Positions 22,280 to 30,104 of a DNA stretch of 33,957 bases are shown here, one piece after another. The notes below the pieces were generated by a model that had not been told where the DNA came from, did no database searches, and worked only from the letters and a program-made list of their open reading frames with translations. The stretch comes from an uncultured Tessaracoccus sp. (GTDB taxonomy: Bacteria > Actinomycetota > Actinomycetes > Propionibacteriales > Propionibacteriaceae). How positions within the stretch are numbered: position 1 is the stretch's first letter; the number at the start of each line of letters is the position of its first letter. Where the stretch lies: positions 1 through 33,957 of the forward strand of contig NZ_CAMYFI010000025.1 in assembly GCF_947255005.1 (NCBI RefSeq), given 5' to 3'. The position numbers and the translations under genes were made by a program.

Positions 22280-22791
22280 TGAACGTCGAGGTCATCGTCG
22301 GCAAGATCGGACGTGCACACGGGATCCGTGGCGACGTCTTCATCGACGTGACCACCGATGAGCCGAAGCGCCGCTTCACCACAGGGGCACGGCTGAGGCT
22401 CGACGATGGCACCCAACTGGAGGTGGCCTCCGTGCGCGAGCACGGCGGTCGCCTCCTTGTTGCGTTCAGGGGCGTGGCAGATCGCACCGCCGTCGAGCAG
22501 CTCACCGGGCGTCAGCTCTTGGTCGACGTGCCGAGCGACGAGCAGCCCAGCGGCGCTAACGAGTACTTCGACCGGCAGCTCATCGGCCTGAAGGTGCACT
22601 CGGCCGCAGGGGCCCCGTCGGGAGTGATCGTGGGGGTGCAGCACATGCCCGCGCAGGATCTCTTGGTGGTTGATGTCGACGGCGACGAACGCCTGGTTCC
22701 CTTCGTGGAGGCGCTGGTGCCTACCGTGAACCTGGAGGAGGGCTTCGTGCAGCTTGCTGACATCGGTGGGCTCTTGGAGGACGCCGAGTGA
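22279..22791 (+). CDS. rimM: 16S rRNA processing protein RimM
   Basis: The 170-residue protein assists maturation of the 30S head and binds S19. The N-terminal RimM domain begins VEVIVGKIGRAHGIRGDVFI; the C-terminal PRC-barrel part has YFDRQLIGLKV, QDLLVVDVDGDERLVPFVEA and a typical end near EGFVQLADIGGLL. The ATG overlaps the khpA stop (TGATG), and the gene overlaps trmD by four bases. Confidence 0.95.
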   Translation: MNVEVIVGKIGRAHGIRGDVFIDVTTDEPKRRFTTGARLRLDDGTQLEVASVREHGGRLLVAFRGVADRTAVEQLTGRQLLVDVPSDEQPSGANEYFDRQLIGLKVHSAAGAPSGVIVGVQHMPAQDLLVVDVDGDERLVPFVEALVPTVNLEEGFVQLADIGGLLEDAE

Positions 22792-23486
22792 AAATCGACG
22801 TTGTCACCACCTTTCCCGACTACTTTGCGCCCCTACATTTGAGTCTGGTGGGTAAAGCGATCCAATCGGGGCTGATCGAACTGGGCGTGCATGATTTGCG
22901 GCAGTGGACGTACGATCGCCATCACACCACCGACGACACTCCGTACGGCGGTGGTGCGGGCATGGTGATGAAACCGGAACCATGGGGCGAAGCGCTCGAC
23001 CACGTCGAGGCATCATCGCCGGCGGAACCCACCGTCGTGATTCCAACACCGGCTGGAGCGCGCTTCACGCAAAGCGAGGCCTACGACCTCGCGTCCCAAC
23101 CACACCTGGTGTTCGCCTGTGGACGATACGAGGGCATCGACCAGCGTGTGATCGATCACTGCCACGCGCACTACGACACGCGCGAGTTGAGCCTCGGCGA
23201 TTACGTGCTCAACGGGGGAGAGGTGGCTGTTCTCGCTATGACGGAGGCCATCGTGCGGCTCATCCCTGGTGTGATCGGCAACCCGGAGTCGCTGCGCGAG
23301 GAGAGCCACTCCGACGACAACGGTCGACTGCTGGAGTACCCGAATTACACGAAACCACCGAGTTGGCGCGGGCGGGAGGTGCCCGACGTGCTCCTTTCCG
23401 GCAATCACGGGCTCATTGCGCAGTGGCGCCGGGAGCAATCTAGGGCTCGCACGAGGCAGCGTCGCCCTGATCTCATGGGCGACTGA
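22788..23486 (+). CDS. trmD: tRNA (guanine-37-N1)-methyltransferase TrmD
   Basis: TrmD methylates G37 of tRNAs using S-adenosylmethionine, which prevents frameshifting. The 232 residues cover the SPOUT domain with its trefoil knot: YDRHHTTDDTPYGGGAGMVMK, LVFACGRYEGIDQRV, SLGDYVLNGGEVAVLAMTEA and LEYPNYTKP. The GTG start overlaps the rimM stop as GTGA. It is the last gene of the rpsP operon. In many genomes rplS would follow; here sdhCAB comes first. Confidence 0.97.
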   Translation: MKIDVVTTFPDYFAPLHLSLVGKAIQSGLIELGVHDLRQWTYDRHHTTDDTPYGGGAGMVMKPEPWGEALDHVEASSPAEPTVVIPTPAGARFTQSEAYDLASQPHLVFACGRYEGIDQRVIDHCHAHYDTRELSLGDYVLNGGEVAVLAMTEAIVRLIPGVIGNPESLREESHSDDNGRLLEYPNYTKPPSWRGREVPDVLLSGNHGLIAQWRREQSRARTRQRRPDLMGD

Positions 23487-23617
23487 CGGCTGACCTGCCC
23501 TTTCGCCGACACCTGGTATTACGCAAGCTATAAATAGCGAAAATTGCCTAGTCGCAGGCCAAATAACAAACTTGGCGCAATACCGACCCCGGGCGCACGA
23601 ACGGGCTGGAACTTAGC

Positions 23618-23623
23618 TACAGT
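23618..23623 (+). promoter_or_regulatory. -10 element of sdhCAB (leaderless)
   Basis: TACAGT is followed by seven bases and the GTG at 23631. The preceding 23487-23617 gap is somewhat AT-rich and shows no clear terminator for trmD. Confidence 0.5.
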
Positions 23624-23630
23624 ACGGTTC

Positions 23631-24347
23631 GTGACGACAACAATGACTATTCATCAGCGGGCAGCTCGCTCGACTGTGGTCAAGAAGTTCACCATGGCGG
23701 TGACGGGCTTGATCATGATCGGCTTCCTGCTCATGCACATGTATGGCAACTTGAAGATGTTCCTGAGCACGGACGCCTTCGACCACTACGCACACTGGCT
23801 GAAGGGCGCCGATGGCGTTGAGGACATGATGTACCCCATTCTTCCGAATGGCACGTTCATCTGGATCTTCCGTGCCGTGATGGTGCTCGTGATCGTGCTC
23901 CATTTCATGAGCGCGTTCTCCCTGTGGAGCATCTCCTCGAAGGCGTCTGGCCGCGGCTACCAGCACACCACGCGGATTGCGCAGACCTACTCGGCTCGCA
24001 CCATGCGCTGGGGCGGCGTGATCGTTCTGGTGGGCCTCATCGTCCACCTGCTGCAGTTCACGATTATCCCGACGACGTTCCACGGCGGTCCCATCGACGC
24101 ACCGCACGTCATGGTGGTGCACGCCTTCCAGCAGGTGTGGTTCGTCGCCATGTACGCGTTCTGGATGCTCCTGGTGTGCATGCACGTGCGCCACGGCTTC
24201 TGGAGCGCGTTCGCGACGCTGGGCCTCAACCTGTCGCCCCGCTCGCGTTCCATCCTGAACGGCCTGGCGATCTTCGTCGCGGTGCTTCTCTACATCGGCT
24301 TCATGGCCATGCCGCTGGCCGTGGCCTTCGGACTGATTGGTGCGTGA
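23631..24347 (+). CDS. sdhC: Succinate dehydrogenase cytochrome b subunit
   Basis: The 238-residue membrane anchor has five hydrophobic helices, the pattern of single-anchor di-heme cytochrome b558 subunits. These are found in succinate:menaquinone reductases and fumarate reductases of Gram-positive bacteria. Candidate heme-ligand histidines occur in the helices near FLLMHMYGN, VLHFMSAF, VHLLQF and VHAFQQVWF. The GTG at 23631 is chosen because TACAGT lies seven bases upstream; an ATG at 23643 is the alternative. The stop adjoins sdhA. There is no sdhD, as expected for this type. Confidence 0.93.
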   Translation: MTTTMTIHQRAARSTVVKKFTMAVTGLIMIGFLLMHMYGNLKMFLSTDAFDHYAHWLKGADGVEDMMYPILPNGTFIWIFRAVMVLVIVLHFMSAFSLWSISSKASGRGYQHTTRIAQTYSARTMRWGGVIVLVGLIVHLLQFTIIPTTFHGGPIDAPHVMVVHAFQQVWFVAMYAFWMLLVCMHVRHGFWSAFATLGLNLSPRSRSILNGLAIFVAVLLYIGFMAMPLAVAFGLIGA

Positions 24348-24353
24348 TTGGCA

Positions 24354-26348
24354 ATGACTGACGTCGCAACGAACTACTACACCGTGGGCGAGAACATCGT
24401 CGACGAGAAGGCCCCCAAGGTCGAGATCGACAAGGTCTGGTCGACGCGCCAGTTCCAGGCTCGTCTCGTGAACCCGGCGAACCGCCGCAAGCTGTCCGTC
24501 ATCATTGTTGGCACCGGCCTGGCCGGTGGTGCGGCGGCGGCGACGCTCGGTGAGGCCGGCTACAACGTGCTGAACTTCTGCTACCAGGATTCGCCACGAC
24601 GGGCCCACTCCATCGCCGCACAGGGCGGTATCAACGCTGCGAAGAACTACCGCAACGATAACGACTCGGTGTTCCGTCTCTTTTACGACACCGTCAAGGG
24701 CGGCGACTACCGCGCCCGCGAGACGAACGTCTACCGCCTCGCCGAGGTGTCTGCGAACATCATCGATCAGTGCGTCGCGCAAGGTGTGCCGTTCGCGCGT
24801 GAGTACGGCGGCCTCCTCGACACGCGCTCGTTCGGTGGTGTGCAGGTGCAGCGCACTTTCTACGCTCGTGGCCAAACTGGTCAGCAGCTGCTGATCGGCG
24901 CCTACCAGCAGCTCGAGCGACAGGTGGCGGCCGGCACCGTCAAGATGTATGCCCGCCACGAGATGGTGGAGCTCATCACCGTTGACGGCCGGGCGCGCGG
25001 CGTCGTCACCCGCGACATGGTCACCGGCAAGGTGGAGACGTGGACCGCCGACGCCGTGGTGCTCGCCACGGGTGGCTACGGTAACGTCTTCTTCCTCTCG
25101 ACGAACGCGATGGGCTGCAATGCGACCGCCGCTTGGCGTGCGCACCGCAAGGGCGCCTACTTCGGCAACCCCTGCTACACCCAGATTCACCCCACCTGCA
25201 TCCCGCAGCACGGTACGTCGCAGTCGAAGCTCACCCTCATGTCGGAGTCGCTGCGTAACGACGGCCGCATCTGGGTGCCCAAGAAGGCTGAAGATTGCAG
25301 CAAGGATCCGCGTCAGATCCCTGAGGAAGATCGCGACTACTACCTGGAGCGCATCTACCCGTCCTTCGGCAACCTGGTGCCGCGCGATATCGCATCGCGT
25401 CAGGCGAAGAACATGTGTGACGAGGGTCGCGGCGTTGGCCCAGCCATCGTCGAGAAGGCGCCCGACGGCACGGAGCGCTCGGTGCGTCGCGGTGTGTACC
25501 TGGACTTCTCCGACGCCATCAATCGCCTGGGCAAGAAGGCCGTCGAAGCCAAGTACGGCAACCTCTTCGACATGTACCAGCGGATCACCGATGAGAACCC
25601 CTACGAGGTTCCGATGCGTATCTACCCGGCGGTGCACTACACCATGGGCGGCCTCTGGGTGGACTACGACCTCCAGTCAACCATCCCCGGCATGTTCGTG
25701 TGCGGCGAGGCGAACTTCTCCGACCACGGCGCCAACCGCCTCGGTGCTTCGGCGCTGATGCAGGGCCTAGCCGACGGCTACTTCGTCCTCCCGAACACCA
25801 TCAATGACTACCTTGCGGATGCGCCATTCGAGAAGCTAAGCGCCGACCACCCGGCTGTCGTAGAAGCTCGCGATTCCGCGCAGGCGCGCATCGACAAGCT
25901 CATGTCCATCCAGGGCAACCGCTCCGTCGAGTCGTTCCACAAGGAACTCGGTCACATCATGTGGGAATACTGCGGCATGGAACGCACCGAGGAAGGCCTG
26001 AAGAAGGCCATCGGCATGATTCGTGAGCTGCGCGAGGAATTCTGGCGCGACGTGCGCGTCACCGGCAAGGCTGAAGACTTCAACCAGGCCCTCGAGAACG
26101 CCGGCCGCGTGGCCGACTTCATGGAGCTGGGCGAACTAATGTGCATTGACGCGCTCCACCGTCGTGAGTCCTGCGGTGGACACTTCCGCGCCGAGAGCCA
26201 GACCGAAGAAGGAGAGGCGCTGCGTCACGACGACGAGTACCTCTACGTCGCGGCCTGGGAGTGGACCGGCGAGGGCGCTAAGCCGGTGCTCCACCGTGAG
26301 GATCTCGTCTACAACGCAATCGAACTGAAGCAACGGAGTTACAAGTGA
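24354..26348 (+). CDS. sdhA: Succinate dehydrogenase flavoprotein subunit
   Basis: The 664-residue catalytic subunit interconverts succinate and fumarate. The FAD motif is VIIVGTGLAGGAAAATLGEA. The histidine expected to bind FAD covalently is in RRAHSIAAQGGINAA. The substrate region includes IHPTCIPQHGTSQSK, and the capping-domain text YPAVHYTMGGLWVDYDLQS and GEANFSDHGANRLGASALM are present. The ATG at 24354 is six bases after the sdhC stop; a TTG at 24348 is possible. The ribosome binding site is weak, so coupling to sdhC is likely. It overlaps sdhB by four bases. Confidence 0.97.
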   Translation: MTDVATNYYTVGENIVDEKAPKVEIDKVWSTRQFQARLVNPANRRKLSVIIVGTGLAGGAAAATLGEAGYNVLNFCYQDSPRRAHSIAAQGGINAAKNYRNDNDSVFRLFYDTVKGGDYRARETNVYRLAEVSANIIDQCVAQGVPFAREYGGLLDTRSFGGVQVQRTFYARGQTGQQLLIGAYQQLERQVAAGTVKMYARHEMVELITVDGRARGVVTRDMVTGKVETWTADAVVLATGGYGNVFFLSTNAMGCNATAAWRAHRKGAYFGNPCYTQIHPTCIPQHGTSQSKLTLMSESLRNDGRIWVPKKAEDCSKDPRQIPEEDRDYYLERIYPSFGNLVPRDIASRQAKNMCDEGRGVGPAIVEKAPDGTERSVRRGVYLDFSDAINRLGKKAVEAKYGNLFDMYQRITDENPYEVPMRIYPAVHYTMGGLWVDYDLQSTIPGMFVCGEANFSDHGANRLGASALMQGLADGYFVLPNTINDYLADAPFEKLSADHPAVVEARDSAQARIDKLMSIQGNRSVESFHKELGHIMWEYCGMERTEEGLKKAIGMIRELREEFWRDVRVTGKAEDFNQALENAGRVADFMELGELMCIDALHRRESCGGHFRAESQTEEGEALRHDDEYLYVAAWEWTGEGAKPVLHREDLVYNAIELKQRSYK

Positions 26349-27094
26349 AACTGAAGCTACGTATTTGGCGTCAGGCCTCCAAGAATGCTCAGGGCAGCAT
26401 GGTGGAGTACCACCTCGACGGCGTGTCCGAGGACATGTCCTTCCTCGAGATGCTCGACATGCTCAATGAGCAGCTGACGGAGAAGAACGAAGAGCCTGTT
26501 GCGTTCGACCACGATTGCCGCGAGGGCATCTGTGGCATGTGCTCCCTGGTCATCAACGGCGTAGCTCACGGTCCCGAGGTGACCACCACCTGCCAGCTCC
26601 ATATGCGCTCCTTCTCCGACGGTGCCACCATCGACATCGAGCCTTGGCAGGCCGGGCCGTTCCCGGTCATCAAGGACCTCGTCGTCGACCGCACCTCGCT
26701 GGACCGCATCATCGCTGCCGGCGGCTACGTGTCGTCGAACACCGGCTCCGCTCCCGACGCGCACTCCACTCCGGCGCCGAAGCGCGAGGCAGACACCGCG
26801 TTCGACAATGCAACCTGCATCGGCTGTGGCGCCTGTGTGGCGGCCTGCCCGAACAGCTCGGCCATGCTCTTCACCTCGGCGAAGATCTCCCACCTGGCGC
26901 TGCTCCCGCAGGGCCAGCCGGAGCGCTACCGTCGCGTGAAGTCCATGGTTGCCCAGCACGACGAGGAAGGCTTCGGCAACTGCACCAACATTGGTGAGTG
27001 CGCCGCGGTCTGCCCGAAGGGCATCCCGCTGGAGTCGATCTCCCGCCTGAACCGCGACCTCATGAAGGCGATGTTCAAGGGCGACGGCAAGTAG
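26345..27094 (+). CDS. sdhB: Succinate dehydrogenase iron-sulfur subunit
   Basis: This 249-residue electron-transfer subunit has all three cluster sites. The [2Fe-2S] site lies in CREGICGMCSLVING with a further Cys in TTTCQLH, the [4Fe-4S] site is CIGCGACVAACPN, and the remaining cysteines are in CTNIGECAAVCPKGI. It carries electrons from SdhA to the heme anchor and menaquinone. The GTG start overlaps the sdhA stop (GTGA). A textbook terminator follows 14 bases after the stop. Confidence 0.97.
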   Translation: MKLKLRIWRQASKNAQGSMVEYHLDGVSEDMSFLEMLDMLNEQLTEKNEEPVAFDHDCREGICGMCSLVINGVAHGPEVTTTCQLHMRSFSDGATIDIEPWQAGPFPVIKDLVVDRTSLDRIIAAGGYVSSNTGSAPDAHSTPAPKREADTAFDNATCIGCGACVAACPNSSAMLFTSAKISHLALLPQGQPERYRRVKSMVAQHDEEGFGNCTNIGECAAVCPKGIPLESISRLNRDLMKAMFKGDGK

Positions 27095-27108
27095 GCAAAC
27101 CGACCCAG

Positions 27109-27143
27109 AAGGTGCGGCAGGCTGGTTCAGCCTGCCGCACCTT
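27109..27143 (+). terminator. Terminator after sdhB
   Basis: A perfect 15-bp stem (27109-27123 with 27129-27143) with a GGTTC loop ends in CTTTCG just after the sdhB stop. This is a strong intrinsic-type structure. Confidence 0.88.
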
Positions 27144-27193
27144 TCGCATGCGCGCCAAGCATGTGCAACCTGTGCGGCAACTGAGCGGATCAA

Positions 27194-27242
27194 GTGTCAC
27201 CTGCCTTCCGACGGTGCCTCGTCGCCGCTAGGCAGGTGACAC
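27194..27242. repeat. Second hairpin in the sdhB-rplS gap
   Basis: GTGTCACCTGCCT (27194-27206) pairs exactly with 27230-27242 around a 23-nt loop. An adjoining short stem (ACCTGTGC near 27241 with GCACAGGT near 27262) could compete with it. It could be a back-up terminator, or lie at the start of an rplS leader if transcription begins upstream. Confidence 0.45.
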
Positions 27243-27458
27243 CTGTGCCGGGACAGAGCCGCACAGGTTACGTCTGCCTGGAGCGAGGGACGCGGCGGTG
27301 AGCGGGTTCGATTTCCGGTTGCGACGACGATCTGGCAAGATTGCTCCTTGGCGCCAGCAGGCGTCTGGTGGCGTGGTGGCTCCTGCCGTAGGGGGACCGT
27401 CCAGCACGTTGCGACGAACGACTACCGCGGTGACCTGCGGCACTGACGAGGAACGAAC
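27243..27458 (+). promoter_or_regulatory. rplS upstream region, possible promoter and leader
   Basis: No gene is visible. A weak promoter (TTCCGG at 27313-27318, 17 bases, CAAGAT at 27336-27341) would leave about 110 bases of GC-rich leader before rplS. That leader has several short pairable blocks (for example CCGC and GCGG near 27435-27450). The ribosome binding site GAGGAA lies seven to eight bases before the ATG. A ribosomal-protein leader is possible but I cannot match one. Confidence 0.3.
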
Positions 27459-27809
27459 ATGACCAACCCCATCATCAAGGAGCTCGACAAGCAGTCGCTG
27501 CGCGACGACATCCCCGAGTTCCGCGCCGGCGACTCCGTGAAGGTTCACGTGAAAGTTGTGGAAGGCAACCGCTCCCGTGTCCAGGTATTCGCGGGCACTG
27601 TTATCGCCAAGAACGCCGGCGGCATTCAGGAAGCGTTCACCGTCCGCAAGGTGAGCTTCGGTGTCGGCGTTGAGCGTACTTTCCCGCTGCACAGCCCCAT
27701 CATCGACAAGATCGAGGTCGAGCGTCGGGGCGACGTGCGTCGCGCCAAGCTGTACTACCTCCGCGGGCTTCGCGGCAAGGCAGCCAAGATCAAGGAAAAG
27801 CGCGCCTGA
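27459..27809 (+). CDS. rplS: 50S ribosomal protein L19
   Basis: The 116-residue protein is full-length L19, located at the subunit interface. Family texts are FRAGDSVKVHVKVVEGNRSR, VQVFAGTVIAKN, FTVRKVSFGVGVERTFPLHS and KLYYLRGLRGKAAKIKE. The ATG has GAGGAA upstream. It stands alone between its leader region and a terminator, downstream of sdhCAB. Confidence 0.97.
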   Translation: MTNPIIKELDKQSLRDDIPEFRAGDSVKVHVKVVEGNRSRVQVFAGTVIAKNAGGIQEAFTVRKVSFGVGVERTFPLHSPIIDKIEVERRGDVRRAKLYYLRGLRGKAAKIKEKRA

Positions 27810-27834
27810 ACGAATCAAGGCTTCCCATACCTTT

Positions 27835-27869
27835 GCAAGGCCGCCGGGTGTTGTCCCGGTGGCCTTTGC
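27835..27869 (+). terminator. Terminator after rplS
   Basis: GCAAGGCCGCCGGG (27835-27848) pairs with 27855-27869 with one bulge and one G-U pair around TGTTGT. TTTT follows two bases later. It lies 25 bases after the rplS stop. Confidence 0.85.
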
Positions 27870-27878
27870 TTTTCCGGG

Positions 27879-27884
27879 TAGAGT
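27879..27884 (+). promoter_or_regulatory. -10 element of lepB (leaderless)
   Basis: TAGAGT is followed by seven bases and the GTG at 27892, immediately behind the rplS terminator. Confidence 0.5.
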
Positions 27885-27891
27885 TTGCGGA

Positions 27892-28686
27892 GTGAATGAG
27901 CAGCCGAGCGCCGAAACAACCGAGGACGTCGACGCCCCTACCGGGCGTCCAACCTTCGGGAGGCGTGTGCTCGGGTGGGCCACCGAAGGCATCATCATCC
28001 TGGCTGGTGCCATCGTCATCGCTGCGCTACTGCGAACCTTCATCGGGCAAATGTTCGTCATCCCATCCGGTTCCATGCAGAACACCATCGATGTCGGTGA
28101 CCGCGTGTTTGTCAGCAAGCTCGGCGGATTCCAGCGTGGCGACGTCGTCGTCTTTGAAGATCCTGACCACTGGCTCGGCATCACGCAAACGGCAGATCCT
28201 GGCCCGTTGCAGCGTGGGATGGAGTTCGTCGGGCTTGCCCCTACGAGCGGGACGGAGCACCTGATCAAAAGGGTCATCGGGATGCCGGGCGATCATGTGC
28301 GGCTGAATGATGACGGCAAGATCGAGGTCAACGGGCATGCCCTCGACGAAACCCCCTACCTCTTCGCAGAGCACGGCATTCAGGTAGAACCCGCCACGGT
28401 GCCCTTCGACATCGTGGTGCCCGCCGGCCACATTTTCGTGATGGGAGACCACCGCAACGCATCGGGTGATTCACGCTGCCGCCTCGCCAACGTGAAGCAA
28501 GGCGAGCCCCAAGGCATGGCAGCGTTTATTCCGGTTGACAAGGTGGTCGGTTCCGCCGTCGCCATCGTCGCGCCACTCGATCGACTCTCCACATTCGTCG
28601 TTCCCGAAACGTTCGCGAGCGTCCCTGAGCCTGCCCAACCCGCACCCGACAAGCCTGTGCTAAACCACGTCGAACCGGGCTGCTGA
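27892..28686 (+). CDS. lepB: Signal peptidase I
   Basis: This 264-residue membrane protease of family S26 removes signal peptides from exported proteins. A cytoplasmic tail of about 30 residues precedes one membrane helix (about 31-53). The catalytic serine is in FVIPSGSMQNTI, the general-base lysine is in HLIKRVIGMPGDHV, and the box E text GDHRNASGDSR is present. A Pro-rich tail ends the protein. The GTG at 27892 is chosen because TAGAGT lies seven bases upstream and the longer open frame runs back through rplS and its terminator. The stop overlaps the rnhB ATG (TGATG). Confidence 0.95.
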   Translation: MNEQPSAETTEDVDAPTGRPTFGRRVLGWATEGIIILAGAIVIAALLRTFIGQMFVIPSGSMQNTIDVGDRVFVSKLGGFQRGDVVVFEDPDHWLGITQTADPGPLQRGMEFVGLAPTSGTEHLIKRVIGMPGDHVRLNDDGKIEVNGHALDETPYLFAEHGIQVEPATVPFDIVVPAGHIFVMGDHRNASGDSRCRLANVKQGEPQGMAAFIPVDKVVGSAVAIVAPLDRLSTFVVPETFASVPEPAQPAPDKPVLNHVEPGC

Positions 28687-29330
28687 TGGTCCGGCTCGGG
28701 CGGGGCAACTACGCCTACGAGCGGGCGCTGCTCCGCAGCGGGCTTGGCCCGGTGGCTGGAGTCGACGAGGCGGGCCGTGGGGCGAGCGCCGGGCCCCTGG
28801 TGGCGGCGGCTGTGATACTCGACCCAGCCAAACCCATCCCTGACCTCGACGACTCGAAGGCGCTCACCCCCGCCAGACGCGAACGCCTCCTGCATGAGAT
28901 CCGACGATGCTCCCTCGCCGTCGCGGTGGCGGAGGTGAGCCCGGAACAATGCGATGCGTTGGGCATGCATGAAGCCGACATTCAAGCGCTGCGCAGGGCC
29001 GTGAGCAAGCTTGACGTGCGCCCGGGATTCGTGTTGACCGACGGGTTCCCAGTCGACGGGTTGGACGTGCCGGGACTAGCGATGTGGAAAGGCGACAAGG
29101 TGTCCGCTTGCGTGAGTGCCGCGTCGGTGGTGGCGAAGGTGACGAGAGATCGCATCATGGTCGATCTCGCGCAGGAATTTCCTGAATACGGATTCGAGAT
29201 TCACAAGGGCTACAACACCGCGCGGCATCAGGCAGCGCTCCTTGAGTATGGGCCGACGCGAGTTCACCGTTGGTGCTTCGCCAATGTCCGTACCGCCCAT
29301 AGCACCCGCGCTGCGACCCCAGTACAGTGA
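28686..29330 (+). CDS. rnhB: Ribonuclease HII
   Basis: RNase HII cuts the RNA strand at ribonucleotides embedded in DNA. The 214-residue protein has the first acidic pair in VAGVDEAGRGASAGPLVAAAV, a third Asp in VLTDGFPVDG, and the last in SAASVVAKVTRDRIM; YGFEIHKGYNTARH is the conserved C-terminal block. The second motif is TDGF rather than the common DGN, but the Asp is kept. The ATG overlaps the lepB stop by one base, so the two are coupled. Confidence 0.95.
   Translation: MVRLGRGNYAYERALLRSGLGPVAGVDEAGRGASAGPLVAAAVILDPAKPIPDLDDSKALTPARRERLLHEIRRCSLAVAVAEVSPEQCDALGMHEADIQALRRAVSKLDVRPGFVLTDGFPVDGLDVPGLAMWKGDKVSACVSAASVVAKVTRDRIMVDLAQEFPEYGFEIHKGYNTARHQAALLEYGPTRVHRWCFANVRTAHSTRAATPVQ
29323..29328 (+). 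promoter_or_regulatory. -10 element of the DUF2469 gene (leaderless or very short leader)
   Basis: TACAGT lies eight bases before the ATG at 29337 and overlaps the end of rnhB. A GAGGA sequence sits in the gap, so a ribosome binding site would exist if transcription started further upstream. Confidence 0.45.
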
Positions 29331-29336
29331 GGAACC

Positions 29337-29645
29337 ATGAACTCCGAGGACCTTGATGAGTACGAGTCGAAGCTCGAATTAGACCTGTACCGCGAGTACA
29401 AAGACGTCGTAGGAATCTTCACCTACGCGGTCGAGACAGAGCGGCGTTTCTACCTCTGCAACGCCGTCGACTTGAAGGTCCGGACCGAGGGCGGCGACGT
29501 GTACTACGAGGTGTCGATGGGGGATGCCTGGGTGTGGGACATGTACCGGCCAGCACGATTTGTGAAGTCGGCCAAGGTTCTCACCTTCCGCGATGTGTCG
29601 ATAGAAGAGATCGCTCACTCCGACCTAGAAGTACCGAAGCCGTAA
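29337..29645 (+). CDS. DUF2469 family protein
   Basis: The 102-residue acidic protein matches the DUF2469 family, short proteins found in actinobacteria next to rnhB and yraN, as here. Its texts are LELDLYREYKDVVGIFTYAVE, RRFYLCNAVDL and YYEVSMGDAWVWDMYRPARF. No catalytic motif, signal peptide or membrane segment is visible, and the function is unknown. Six bases separate it from rnhB, and it has its own -10 candidate. Confidence 0.92.
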   Translation: MNSEDLDEYESKLELDLYREYKDVVGIFTYAVETERRFYLCNAVDLKVRTEGGDVYYEVSMGDAWVWDMYRPARFVKSAKVLTFRDVSIEEIAHSDLEVPKP

Positions 29646-29729
29646 CTTTTCCCCTTTCCGGCAAATTCACCCTGTGGAAAACGGGCGTGAGGGGTACCGA
29701 GTTGCCTATCACTTAGGTGGAGGTGACGT

Positions 29730-30104
29730 ATGGTCCGTTTGGGAAAGGCGTCGCGGGCTCTCGGCTCATTTGGTGAGGGAGTCGCGACGCAGTATTTGCA
29801 GTCGAAGGGTTTCCAGGTGCTCGCACGCAACTGGCGTTGCGAGCATGGAGAACTCGACATCGTGGCGTGGGAGCCATCCGAACACGTCGTGGTGTTTATC
29901 GAGGTGAAAACTCGCTCTGGTAGCGGGTTTGGCGCCCCAATTGAGGCGGTGACGCCGACGAAAGCTCGACGGCTCTATCAGCTGGCGTACATGTGGCTTG
30001 ACGCGCATGAAGCGCGTGGTTCCAAGATCCGAGTGGATGCCATCGGGGTATTGCTGGGTGGCAAGGCTCCCGAGATCACGCATGTTCGAGGGGTGGCTGC
30101 ATGA
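29730..30104 (+). CDS. YraN/UPF0102 family nuclease-like protein
   Basis: The 124-residue protein has the restriction-endonuclease-like core of UPF0102: LGSFGEGVATQYLQSKGFQVL, NWRCEHGELDIVAWE with the acidic E-x-D pair, and VVFIEVKTRSGSGFG with the E-x-K motif. This resembles Holliday-junction resolvase-like nucleases, but the activity of the family is unproved. The start has a strong ribosome binding site, GGAGGTGA, before ATG 29730. It overlaps comM by four bases; the yraN-comM-dprA order is common. Confidence 0.93.
   Translation: MVRLGKASRALGSFGEGVATQYLQSKGFQVLARNWRCEHGELDIVAWEPSEHVVVFIEVKTRSGSGFGAPIEAVTPTKARRLYQLAYMWLDAHEARGSKIRVDAIGVLLGGKAPEITHVRGVAA

Noticed and set aside
23487..23617. 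Possible tRNA or small RNA between trmD and sdhC
   Set aside because: No cloverleaf or strong stem is visible; only a four-base palindrome (GCTA/TAGC) is present.
23613..25637. 674-codon minus-strand ORF opposite sdhC and sdhA
   Set aside because: It is a shadow frame of the conserved sdh genes, rich in His, Arg and Val, with no domain.
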